Shown: positions 1 through 6,914 of the stretch, one piece after another
Position numbering within the stretch: position 1 is the stretch's first letter
Layout of the letters: each line of letters begins with the position of its first letter
Origin: UBA9619 sp964630665
GTDB taxonomy: Bacteria > Pseudomonadota > Gammaproteobacteria > Arenicellales > UBA868
Direction: 5' to 3'
DNA length: 26,578 nucleotides
NCBI GenBank assembly: GCA_964630665.1
Contig: CAZVVN010000045.1
Coordinates: 1-26,578, forward strand
Program-made: the position numbers and the translations under genes
The notes under the pieces: generated by a model
What the model saw: only the letters and a program-made list of their open reading frames with translations
Database searches by the model: none
What the model was told of the DNA's origin: nothing

Positions 1-248
1 AGAGCCGGTTCATCCTGTTGCATGAGATCCGCCAGTAGTTCCCGCGACCAGTACAACCCGGTAAAAATCGGTACCCGGTACCCTTTGACGTTTTCGAACA
101 GGACAGCGCGCGGTCCGGATTCGAAGCGAGCAGCAATGCCCGCCAGATCAAGTTTTGGATCGACCTCGGCTGTGATTCGTACCAGTCGACCCCTGTCGTC
201 CAGGTAGTCGATGATCGTTCTTAGGTCGGCGATTGTTTTGGCGGACAT
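1..248 (-). CDS. UbiD-family decarboxylase, N-terminal part (cut by window edge)
   Basis: About 82 codons are visible, starting at ATG 246-248 with a weak GAAAG upstream. The translation begins MSAKTIADLRTIIDYLDD, then has GRLVRI, an EVDP motif near residue 29, and LFENVKGYRVPIFTGLYWSR. This order (LR-x-fIdyLe, eLvrI-x-xEVDP, lFeNVkGy, SRe) is the N-terminal pattern of UbiD-family decarboxylases. These use prenylated FMN to decarboxylate aromatic or unsaturated acids; the prFMN and metal-binding residues lie further on and are outside the window. The gene follows the ACMSD gene on the same strand after a 204-base gap, so it could be the last member of the ring-cleavage operon or have its own promoter. 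Family is fairly sure; the substrate cannot be told. UbiD itself (ubiquinone synthesis) is possible, but the catabolic setting makes a peripheral aromatic decarboxylase just as likely. Confidence 0.8.
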   Translation of the reverse strand, partial: MSAKTIADLRTIIDYLDDRGRLVRITAEVDPKLDLAGIAARFESGPRAVLFENVKGYRVPIFTGLYWSRELLADLMQQDEPA

Positions 249-278
249 CTTTCAGGTGTGTTGGGTAAGTGACTCGAA

Positions 279-305
279 CCCGGGTCCTTTCAGGCCCTTC
301 CCGGG
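279..305. other. GC-rich stem-loop between the UbiD-like and ACMSD genes
   Basis: Two CCCGGG hexamers, at 279-284 and 300-305, can pair to give a 6-bp all-GC stem around a 15-base loop. It lies in the 204-base gap 249-452, which otherwise holds nothing I can identify. On the minus strand, the direction of transcription, it is not followed by a run of T, so it is not a classical intrinsic terminator. It could be a processing or attenuation structure in the leader of the UbiD-like gene, or chance. Confidence 0.25.
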
Positions 306-452
306 CAATCTCATGTCAGGAGCATACGGTGAAAGTAGAGGTGGTTCAAGGGATTACGAGTCAGTTCGTATCTAATTTCTGGAAAGAAAACGGGCTTGGT
401 CATGGTGAACTTGGTCGAGATCTTTTTGTGCCGGCAGTGACGTTGCACCCGG

Positions 453-1457
453 TTACGATACATTTGCCTTGAAAAAGAAGGACTTCGGATTGTCTTCTAG
501 AATACTGGATTTTTCAGCTTGGGACAGGATCTGGGATGAACGAACCAGGTTCCCCATTTTCTGCTCACCAAGGGGAAAGGGATAATCGGTGCCTAACATG
601 ACGCGATCGGCTCCCATGACATCGACCAGTAGTCGCAGTGCACCTTGATCAAAAACCGCAGAATCGACCGAGAACCGATCAGTGTAGGTCGATGGCAACT
701 GTGGGCAGTGTTCCCGAACGATGTCTCGGTGCTGCCAAGCATTGTCCACTCGGCCCAGCAGAAAAGCAAAGCTGCCACCGCCATGGGCAAAGCAGATCTT
801 CAGAGACCTGGGCAGGCGCTCGAACGCACCAGAGAGGATCAGATGCAGAATGGACAATTGGGTCTCCGCCGGCATGGCGACCAGCCACTGTAGCATGTGC
901 CGATCCATTCGTTTGCGCCCGAGCATATCCCACGGGTGAATCAGTACTGGTGCCCCCACATCGGCACAGTGGTGTAGGAAGGTAATCAAACCATCGTCGT
1001 CTAGATCCCGATCACCGACATGGTTACCGATCTGCACACCCAGGTGCCCGCAAGACATTGCTCGTTCCAGCTCTTTACAGGCCAGGTCGATATCCTGGAG
1101 CGGAACCTGGGCGAGCGTCATGATACGGCCTTCGGAGGTGCTGCACATTTCTAGCGCCAGCTCGTTGAACAGCCGCGCACAGTCAGCCGCATGCACAGCA
1201 TCGCGTTGGTAGGCAAACAACAGTGGCGTTGCGCACATGATCTGTTGATCAATCTGGTCTCGGTCCATCTCCTGGAGTCGCCTGTCGATATCCCAGCAAG
1301 CAGAATTGACCGGGCGAAATTCCCGTTCCCCTACCATCAGCATGGCACTGTCCTGATTGATGTGCTTGAGCCACGGCCAGTCCGTGGTCCCAGAACGTTC
1401 TGCCAGGTCAGGCCACTGGTAGGGGAGGAAGTGTGTGTGTATGTCGATAACGGCCAT
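453..1457 (-). CDS. nbaD: 2-amino-3-carboxymuconate-6-semialdehyde decarboxylase (ACMSD)
   Basis: A 334-residue amidohydrolase-fold enzyme that removes CO2 from ACMS, the ring-opened product of 3-hydroxyanthranilate, giving 2-aminomuconate semialdehyde. It diverts the kynurenine pathway from quinolinate/NAD towards catabolism. The length equals bacterial ACMSD, and the text matches that family closely from memory: CATPLLFAY, LAQVPLQDIDLACKELERA, HLGVQIGNHVGDRDLDDD, LVAMPAETQLSILHLILSGA and SFAFLLGRVDNAWQHRDIVR. Predicted metal ligands are all present: H7 and H9 (IHTHF), H174 (IHPWDM) and D291 (GTDYPFPLGE). The catalytic His is H225 in CFAHGGG. The start is ATG 1455-1457, six bases after the dioxygenase stop, with no clear ribosome site, so translational coupling is likely. 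Product and substrate come from the preceding gene. Confidence 0.96.
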   Translation of the reverse strand: MAVIDIHTHFLPYQWPDLAERSGTTDWPWLKHINQDSAMLMVGEREFRPVNSACWDIDRRLQEMDRDQIDQQIMCATPLLFAYQRDAVHAADCARLFNELALEMCSTSEGRIMTLAQVPLQDIDLACKELERAMSCGHLGVQIGNHVGDRDLDDDGLITFLHHCADVGAPVLIHPWDMLGRKRMDRHMLQWLVAMPAETQLSILHLILSGAFERLPRSLKICFAHGGGSFAFLLGRVDNAWQHRDIVREHCPQLPSTYTDRFSVDSAVFDQGALRLLVDVMGADRVMLGTDYPFPLGEQKMGNLVRSSQILSQAEKSSILEDNPKSFFFKANVS

Positions 1458-1463
1458 GCTATG

Positions 1464-2012
1464 TTATCGGATGCTTGCCCAGTCAGGTGGTGGTTTCTTT
1501 CCCGGATGCATGGCCCCGCATTTTGCACAGGCCCGTTGTGCCTCATCGTCATAGAACGCATCGAACAGCGGGGGCAGGTCCGTGACGATGTCCTTGACTT
1601 GAACCTCGACTCGATGGACGAGTTCGCCACACCCAAAGCAGAACCACTCGAACCCATCTTTCATGCCGGAATGCCGGGCACCCTCGACGACCAGACCGAC
1701 CGAGCCGGCAACGGGTCGTTGCGGTGAGTGGCGAACGTGGGGGGGCAAGAAAAAGACCTCGCCTTCACGGATTGGCACATCGTGAATCTCACCACCTTCC
1801 GCGATTTTCAATACCATATCTCCAGTGACCTGATAGAAGAACTCTTCCGCCGGATCATCATGAAAGTCAACCCGCTGGTTCGGTCCTCCGACGACCATCA
1901 CGATCATCTCCGAGGGTCGATCGAAAAGGTGTTTGTTACTGACGGGTGGTTTGAGATGCTGCTGGTTTCGCTCTATCCAGTCCTTGAAGCTGAAAGGGTT
2001 CTGTTGTGTCAT
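1464..2012 (-). CDS. nbaC: 3-hydroxyanthranilate 3,4-dioxygenase
   Basis: A cupin-fold Fe(II) extradiol dioxygenase that cleaves 3-hydroxyanthranilate with O2 to ACMS, the substrate of the ACMSD encoded next. With the start at ATG 2010-2012 (MTQQNPFSFKDWIE) the protein has 182 residues and the iron ligands are H51, E57 and H95, the same numbers as in the Cupriavidus enzyme. R47, R99 and E110, which hold the substrate there, are also present. The C-terminus keeps the second, rubredoxin-like metal site of bacterial forms: CFGC near 125-128 and CAKC near 162-165. An upstream in-frame TTG at 2090 would add 26 residues without family resemblance, so I rejected it. The ribosome site is weak (GGCAGAAA). 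It forms an operon with the ACMSD gene. Transcription may begin in the 323-base gap upstream. Confidence 0.96.
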   Translation of the reverse strand: MTQQNPFSFKDWIERNQQHLKPPVSNKHLFDRPSEMIVMVVGGPNQRVDFHDDPAEEFFYQVTGDMVLKIAEGGEIHDVPIREGEVFFLPPHVRHSPQRPVAGSVGLVVEGARHSGMKDGFEWFCFGCGELVHRVEVQVKDIVTDLPPLFDAFYDDEAQRACAKCGAMHPGKKPPPDWASIR

Positions 2013-2335
2013 TGTGTTTCTGCCAATCTCGTTGTCGGTCTGTCGCGAGTGTCTACTGGTGTTCGATCGAGAGGTGATCTTACCCCACATTTTGTAGCGC
2101 GGGTCAGAACTGCTGATCAGATAACTGTCTTGAAAATGAACGGCTGTTCATCAGTCCTGTTGTGCACGGTGAGAAGGCGCGACCTGACTGGCAGCCGACC
2201 CTGTATTGTTCAGAAGAGGCCGGCTGCGAATTCCAGATCTAAAGTGAGGTCCCCAGATCGGTATGTAAGTCTAGATGTGGTGCGAGGGAATCAGTCATTC
2301 AAGAAGACGAGAAAATATGAATTGTTAAATTGTGC
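2013..2335. other. 323-base gap between the dioxygenase and RidA-like genes
   Basis: No convincing gene is visible on either strand. The gap separates two same-strand genes, so it probably carries a second promoter for the dioxygenase-ACMSD pair. It contains two short perfect dyads: CTGATCAG at 2113-2120 and the 16-base ATGAAC-GGCT-GTTCAT at 2136-2151 (listed separately). I could not place a good minus-strand -35/-10 pair: the best -10, reading TTATCT on the minus strand just downstream of the larger dyad, lacks a matching -35. Confidence 0.4.
2136..2151. promoter_or_regulatory. Inverted repeat, possible operator for the ring-cleavage pair
   Basis: ATGAAC GGCT GTTCAT is a perfect dyad with 6-base arms and a 4-base centre, lying 124 bases upstream of the dioxygenase start. 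Size and symmetry suit a dimeric repressor or activator. Enzymes of this pathway are known to be under substrate-responsive regulators in other bacteria, but no regulator gene is in the window and the site cannot be assigned to one. Confidence 0.3.
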
Positions 2336-2806
2336 TCACGAATAAGTTCTGGCAACAAGTTCGATCTCCACTGGCGCGCCACGAGGAAGTTCGGCGACCC
2401 CGACAGCTGAACGCGCATGCTGCCCGTGATCGCCAAAGACCTCCAGTAGTAATCGAGATGCGGCGTCAATGACAACAGGCTGTTGGTTGAAGCCTGGTTC
2501 GGAGGCGACGAATCCAACCAGTTTCAGGAACCGCTCGATGTCATCGAGTGTTCCAAGGGCGGATTTCAAAGCTGCCAGTGCGTTCAGAATGCAGACTCTG
2601 GCGCAGGCCTGTCCCTCACTCAGGCTGACGGCTTTACCCAGGCGTCCTGTGTGAACAAGCTCTGTCTTGCCTTCGGCCCACGGCAATTGACCCGAGACCC
2701 AGACGATGCCGTGATCAACCACCACCGCGTTGTAGCTGAAGGCGGGTTCGCGTGGAGCAGGTAGCTGGATTCCGAGCGCTTCAAGTTGCTGGTCAATGGA
2801 AGTCAT
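2336..2806 (-). CDS. RidA/YjgF-family protein (possible enamine or 2-aminomuconate deaminase)
   Basis: A 156-residue protein of the YjgF/YER057c/UK114 fold. It has SGQLPWAEGK near 38-47, SLSEGQACARVCILNALAAL at 61-80, a VGFVASEPGF block near 97-106, and ARSAVGVAELPRGAPVEIE from 131. R132 corresponds to the Arg that binds the carboxylate in active RidA proteins. The 155-residue length and this C-terminal block fit the longer RidA-like subfamily rather than classic RidA of about 128 residues. 2-Aminomuconate deaminase of the nitrobenzoate and aminophenol pathways also belongs to this superfamily, so its position upstream of the dioxygenase and ACMSD genes suggests that role; this is inference. 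The start is ATG 2804-2806. An in-frame ATG at 2836 and TTG at 2857 extend it, but none has a good ribosome site. The gene is divergent from the oxygenase gene at 2980. Confidence 0.85.
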   Translation of the reverse strand: MTSIDQQLEALGIQLPAPREPAFSYNAVVVDHGIVWVSGQLPWAEGKTELVHTGRLGKAVSLSEGQACARVCILNALAALKSALGTLDDIERFLKLVGFVASEPGFNQQPVVIDAASRLLLEVFGDHGQHARSAVGVAELPRGAPVEIELVARTYS

Positions 2807-2894
2807 CGGAACAATTGTAACGATATGGCTGGACATCAGGTAAGTTCGATGGCTCAATATATTCTCGAATAATGAAGGCCTCGCGCGGTCGCCG

Positions 2895-2922
2895 TTGCGG
2901 CCATATCGGGCAGGCTTAAGAT
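2895..2922 (+). promoter_or_regulatory. Candidate sigma70 promoter for the PhyH-type gene
   Basis: TTGCGG at 2895-2900 and TAAGAT at 2917-2922 are separated by 16 bases and lie about 60 bases upstream of the start at 2980. The -10 matches four of six consensus bases; the -35 matches only TTG. It sits in the 173-base divergent region between the RidA-like and PhyH-type genes. Confidence 0.25.
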
Positions 2923-2979
2923 AAGTGCGGCAGTAGCTGGGTCAGTGCGGCCGGCTAAGAGCTTCAAAAGGGGCTACAC

Positions 2980-3786
2980 ATGATCAACGGAAAGGTGCAG
3001 GAGGAGTACGACCAACACGGCGTTGCAGTGGTACGGGACTGTATCAGCGCGGATTGGCTTGCAGTACTACGCGATGTGGTCGAACAGGATATCGAGGATC
3101 CGGGGCCGTACGTACATCGCTACGAAGCCGAGGATGGGCAAGGGAGATTTCATGGCAATCTCAGGCTCTGGGAGACCAACAGTGGGTTTCGGGACTTCTG
3201 CCTGAATTCACCTTTGCCAGAGATGGCCGCGCAATTGCTGGGTTCGGTAAAGATCAACCTGCTCTATGATCAGTTGTTCGTTAAGGAACCAGGCACTCCA
3301 AACAGAACACGCTGGCACAATGACCAGCCCTACTGGGCAATGCGAGGCTGGCAGGTGCTGACCTTCTGGATCACTCTGGATCCCGTTACTCTCGACAGTG
3401 GGGCGATGGAGTTCATCCGTGGTTCTCACCGCTGGGGCCGCTGGTTCCAGCCCGAGATATTCGGAAAGGGGCCCGGCATAGAGCAGTACGAGCGAAATCC
3501 GGATTACGAGCCGATTCCGGAGATCGACAAGATGCGCGATCGTTACGACATTGTCAGCTGGGACCTTTCGCCTGGTGATGCCTACGTGTTCCATGCGCTG
3601 ACGGTACACGGGGCCGGTGGAAACCTGACGACAAATGTCCGGCGACGAGGTTATGCAGTGCGTTACACCGGTGATGATGTGGTTTACGATGCACGGCCCG
3701 GCACGAACAGGGGTCTGCGTTCTGCTGAGCATGCCGATGGTGATGTGCTGGACAGCAGCAGATACCCGGTAGTCTGGCGGAGCTGA
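2980..3786 (+). CDS. PhyH-family Fe(II)/2-oxoglutarate-dependent oxygenase
   Basis: A 268-residue protein of the phytanoyl-CoA dioxygenase family, which hydroxylates small molecules with O2 while turning 2-oxoglutarate into succinate. The iron-binding triad is visible: H113 and D115 in RWHNDQPYW, and distal H210 in LTVHGAGGN, followed by an Arg cluster at 221-223 suited to binding 2-oxoglutarate. SGAMEFIRGSHRWG at 140-153 is the usual family block. The start is ATG 2980, preceded by a good ribosome site, AAAAGGGG. It stands alone, divergent from the RidA-like gene and ending 16 bases before the stop of the convergent acyl-CoA synthetase. Members of this family act on very different substrates (acyl-CoAs, ectoine, halogenated or natural-product intermediates), so the substrate is unknown. 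The neighbouring CoA ligase makes an acyl-CoA possible but does not prove it. Confidence 0.85.
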   Translation: MINGKVQEEYDQHGVAVVRDCISADWLAVLRDVVEQDIEDPGPYVHRYEAEDGQGRFHGNLRLWETNSGFRDFCLNSPLPEMAAQLLGSVKINLLYDQLFVKEPGTPNRTRWHNDQPYWAMRGWQVLTFWITLDPVTLDSGAMEFIRGSHRWGRWFQPEIFGKGPGIEQYERNPDYEPIPEIDKMRDRYDIVSWDLSPGDAYVFHALTVHGAGGNLTTNVRRRGYAVRYTGDDVVYDARPGTNRGLRSAEHADGDVLDSSRYPVVWRS

Positions 3787-3802
3787 CGTCCCATCTGAAG
3801 GT

Positions 3803-5425
3803 TCAGCGAAGGTTCTTGGCCTGTTCCCGGAGTACGAATTTCTGGATCTTGCCAGTTGAGGTCTTCGGCAACGCGCCGAAGATCACCGTTCTTGGTATTT
3901 TGTAGCGCGCCAAGTGTTCCCGGCAGAATTCGATGATTGCATCCGTTGTTGCACTCTGGCCGTCGTGGAGCGTTACAAACGCGCACGGTGTTTCACCCCA
4001 CTTGTCGTCAGACCGGGCCACCACCGCCGCTTCCAGAACCGCCGGATGACGGTACAACGTTTCTTCGATCTCAAGGCTGGAGATGTTTTCGCCACCGGAA
4101 ATGATGACGTCCTTGGAGCGGTCCTTGACCTCGATGTAGCTGTCGGAATGGCGGACTGCCAGGTCCCCGCTGTGGAACCAGCCACCTGAGAAAGCATCGT
4201 TGGTGGCGTCGGGGTTCTTAAGGTAGCCTTTCATCACGGTGTTGCCGCGTATCATGATCTCGCCCATGGTTTGTCCGTCCCATGGCACGTCCTCCATGGT
4301 CTGCGGATCCTTGACACTCGCCCCTTCCAAAGTGGCATAGTGAACGCCCTGTCGGGCGATACGGGCGGAGCGTTCCGTTACGGCGAGTTCGGACCAGTCG
4401 GTCTGCGGGAGGCAGACCGTCGCAGGGCCGTAGGTTTCGGTCAGGCCATACAGGTGTGTGACGTTGAAACCGTTGTCCTCCATCGCTTCTATCACCGACG
4501 AGGGTGGTGCGGCACCGCCGGTGGCGATTTCAACGCGCTGTGCAAATCGGGTCTTGGCATTCTCGGGTGCATGGGCCAGCATGTTCAGGACCACAGGCGC
4601 GCCACACATGTGACTCACCTTTTCATCACGGATCAGCCTGAACACCATTGCCGGGTCGACCTCACGAAGGCACACATGGGTGGCCATGGCCGCGGTCACA
4701 CCCCAGGTAAAGGTCCAACCGTCACAGTGGAACATTGGCAATGTCCACAGGTAGACGGACTCTCGAGTCAGCCCCATTGTCGTCATATTTCCCAGGGCAT
4801 TTAGGTAGGCACCCCGGTGGTGGTAAACACAGCCCTTCGGGTTGCCGGTGGTGCCGGACGTGTACAACAGGGACAGGGCCTGCCACTCATCATCAGGCTG
4901 ACCCGCGTCATATACAGCCTCGCCTTCTGCCAGCAGGTCCTCATAGTCGGTTTCACCGAGCAGGTCCCCTTCAGGAGCCGTCGGGTCATCGATGTCTATC
5001 ACGAGCAGTTTCCGGTCGATTTTCTGCAGAGCTTCATCTATGGTGCTCGAGAAGGCACGATCGGTGATCAGAACGCGAGCCTGACCGTGCTCCAGAATGA
5101 AAGCGATCGTTCCGGCATCGAGCCGAATATTCAGGGAATTGAGAACAGCTCCTATCATCGGGACCCCGTTGTGTGCTTCCAGCATCTCCGGGGTGTTTGC
5201 AGCCATGATCGCAACACAGTCACCCGGTCCAATTCCCCGTCGAGTCAAGGCGCTTGCCAGGCGGCAGGATCGCTCCCAGAACTGACGGTAGGTATAACGC
5301 CTCTCGCCGTGGATGATGGCGGTGTAACCCGGGGCGATCTGCGCCGCTCGACGCAGAAAGCTAACTGGCGAAAGTGGCGCGAAATTGGCCTTATTTTGAT
5401 CCAATTGGTCATTGAAGATCGACAT
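3803..5425 (-). CDS. Acyl-CoA synthetase (AMP-forming, medium/long-chain type)
   Basis: A 540-residue adenylate-forming enzyme that activates a carboxylic acid with ATP and CoA. Motifs run in order: GERRYTYRQFWER near the N-terminus; the P-loop-like YTSGTTGNPKG starting at Y188; VYHHRGAYLNALGN; the LYGLTETYGPA motif; GEIMIRGNTVMKGYLKNP; the hinge WFHSGDLAV; DRSKDVIISGGENIS; and the catalytic-lysine region LPKTSTGKIQKF. The HHRGAYLNALGN text is typical of the clade that includes alkane-associated fatty-acyl-CoA ligases and DmdB (methylmercaptopropionate-CoA ligase), so the chain length is uncertain. The start is ATG 5423-5425, with a strong AGGAGT seven or so bases upstream; an in-frame GTG at 5452 lacks this. 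It faces the PhyH-type gene tail to tail and diverges from the glycosyltransferase at 5673. Confidence 0.92.
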   Translation of the reverse strand: MSIFNDQLDQNKANFAPLSPVSFLRRAAQIAPGYTAIIHGERRYTYRQFWERSCRLASALTRRGIGPGDCVAIMAANTPEMLEAHNGVPMIGAVLNSLNIRLDAGTIAFILEHGQARVLITDRAFSSTIDEALQKIDRKLLVIDIDDPTAPEGDLLGETDYEDLLAEGEAVYDAGQPDDEWQALSLLYTSGTTGNPKGCVYHHRGAYLNALGNMTTMGLTRESVYLWTLPMFHCDGWTFTWGVTAAMATHVCLREVDPAMVFRLIRDEKVSHMCGAPVVLNMLAHAPENAKTRFAQRVEIATGGAAPPSSVIEAMEDNGFNVTHLYGLTETYGPATVCLPQTDWSELAVTERSARIARQGVHYATLEGASVKDPQTMEDVPWDGQTMGEIMIRGNTVMKGYLKNPDATNDAFSGGWFHSGDLAVRHSDSYIEVKDRSKDVIISGGENISSLEIEETLYRHPAVLEAAVVARSDDKWGETPCAFVTLHDGQSATTDAIIEFCREHLARYKIPRTVIFGALPKTSTGKIQKFVLREQAKNLR

Positions 5426-5479
5426 GATCAACTCCTGCCGTCGGTGTGTCACAGTGTTCTACCTGGAGATTAACAGGCA

Positions 5480-5507
5480 ATAATCATCAGGATGGTGAGA
5501 TAGTCAA
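5480..5507 (-). promoter_or_regulatory. Candidate sigma70 promoter for the acyl-CoA synthetase
   Basis: On the minus strand, TTGACT (plus 5502-5507) and GATTAT (plus 5480-5485) are 16 bases apart. The -35 matches five of six consensus bases and the -10 four of six. The site lies 55-80 bases upstream of the start at 5425. Confidence 0.35.
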
Positions 5508-5582
5508 GCAAATTCGGCCATTGACTGCAGCGCGCGATGGAACCTGAAGGGTGCGGGTTCCTAAATCCGGAACTACCGTTGC

Positions 5583-5611
5583 TTGTAACCGGACCCGTGA
5601 GGTAATGTAAT
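5583..5611 (+). promoter_or_regulatory. Candidate sigma70 promoter for the glycosyltransferase/GNAT operon
   Basis: TTGTAA at 5583-5588 and TGTAAT at 5606-5611 are exactly 17 bases apart, with four and five matches to consensus. It predicts a start near 5618 and a leader of about 55 bases ending in the strong ribosome site GGAGGGG at 5659-5665. This is the best promoter-like pair I found in the window. Confidence 0.45.
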
Positions 5612-5672
5612 CTCCGGTGGCCTTCTGATCCAAAAATGACTTCGGGCTGCCTGTTGCTGGAGGGGAATAACA

Positions 5673-6887
5673 ATGTCGGAAACAAAACTGGATGATGCGC
5701 GAATCCTGATCTACAGCCATGATACGTTCGGCCTGGGTCACCTTCGGCGGTGTCGGACGATCGCACACTCTCTGGTGGAGTATTTTAGGGGGCTGAAAGT
5801 ACTGATCGTTTCTGGTTCCCCGATTATCGGCAGTTTCGACTTCAAGGCTCGGGTTGATTTCGTCCGTATTCCAGGTGTGGTCAAGCTACGTGGTGGAGAC
5901 TATACGGCGCTTTCCAGTCACACCGATCTCACGCAGACGCTGCAGATGCGCTCTTCGATCATTGAACAAACCGCAAAGACTTTTGCGCCCGATCTTCTGA
6001 TCGTAGACAAGGAACCATTGGGGCTCAGAGGTGAGGTCAGGGATACCATCGAGTTGCTCCGAGGGCGGGGTGCGCGCACTGTGCTTGGTCTGCGGGACAT
6101 CATGGATGATCCAGTTCTGCTTCGCCAGGAGTGGAAACACCGAGAAATACCTATGGATCTTGAACGACTCTACGACGAGATCTGGGTCTACGGTGTGCCG
6201 GCCATGGGTGACCCACTACTGGGAATAGACATCAGCCAAGCTTCCCGGGAGCGAATGGTCTACACGGGGTATCTAGAGCGCCATCTACCGGAGATGGCGC
6301 GGAATCCGGTAGCAGTGCCCGATAAACCATTTCTATTGGTGACTCCAGGTGGGGGCGGGGATGGGGAAACTCTGGTGGATTGGGTGCTCAGGGCCTATGA
6401 GGAGCACGCCCGGCCAGATCTGTATCTACTGATTGCGCTGGGACCGTTTATGAGCCAATCTCGGCGCTACGACTTCCAACGCAGAGCAGCAGCGCTGGAA
6501 CACGTCCAGACATTGACGTTTCATCCAAATATTGAGCTGCTGATTGCACGGGCGGCCGGGATTGTCGCGATGGGGGGTTACAATATCTTCTGCGAAATTT
6601 TGTCACTGGACAAAAGAGCATTACTGGTTCCACGCTCAATGCCCAGGATGGAACAGACGCTTCGCGCCCGGAGGGCAGAGGAGCTGGGCCTTGTCGACAT
6701 GTTACAGGGCGACGGCGACCGGTCTTCGATTGTTATGGCGCGTGCGTTGCAGACACTGGGGCGACGAGCGGTGCCTTCCAAATCGGGTGGTCTGGAATTA
6801 CTTACCGGAGTCGCCGAGGTGCGAAACCGTGTGCAGGCGTTACTGACCGCGCAGGGAGTTCCTTCATTGCGGTCAGTCGCCAGCTGA
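5673..6887 (+). CDS. MurG-like glycosyltransferase (COG4671-type), first of a tandem pair
   Basis: A 404-residue predicted GT-B glycosyltransferase. After a short N-terminus it has ILIYSHDTFGLGHLRRCRTI, with the G-x-GHLRR loop of MurG-like enzymes, then LIVDKEPLG near 112-120, LGLRDIMDDP, the glycine-rich LLVTPGGGGDGE that begins the C-terminal nucleotide-sugar domain, and VAMGGYNIFCEILSLDKRALLVPR. That last block corresponds to the G-G-x-x-x-x-E donor-binding region of family 28. No signal peptide or membrane segment is visible, so it should act at the cytoplasmic side. The start is ATG 5673 behind GGAGGGG. It leads a three-gene operon with a second enzyme of the same type and a GNAT protein. 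Acceptor and sugar are unknown. The COG4671 name is recalled, not searched. Confidence 0.85.
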   Translation: MSETKLDDARILIYSHDTFGLGHLRRCRTIAHSLVEYFRGLKVLIVSGSPIIGSFDFKARVDFVRIPGVVKLRGGDYTALSSHTDLTQTLQMRSSIIEQTAKTFAPDLLIVDKEPLGLRGEVRDTIELLRGRGARTVLGLRDIMDDPVLLRQEWKHREIPMDLERLYDEIWVYGVPAMGDPLLGIDISQASRERMVYTGYLERHLPEMARNPVAVPDKPFLLVTPGGGGDGETLVDWVLRAYEEHARPDLYLLIALGPFMSQSRRYDFQRRAAALEHVQTLTFHPNIELLIARAAGIVAMGGYNIFCEILSLDKRALLVPRSMPRMEQTLRARRAEELGLVDMLQGDGDRSSIVMARALQTLGRRAVPSKSGGLELLTGVAEVRNRVQALLTAQGVPSLRSVAS

Positions 6888-6914
6888 TTTTCTTACTCTG
6901 CCGAAGGCAGACCA

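Noticed and set aside
269..281. GGTTCGAGTC-like T-arm text on the minus strand, possible tRNA
   Set aside because: The flanking five bases do not pair to form a T stem, and no anticodon or acceptor stem could be found around it.
1728..2345. 205-codon plus-strand frame across the gap upstream of the dioxygenase
   Set aside because: Half of it is antisense to the dioxygenase gene, and the part in the gap has no recognisable motif or ribosome site.
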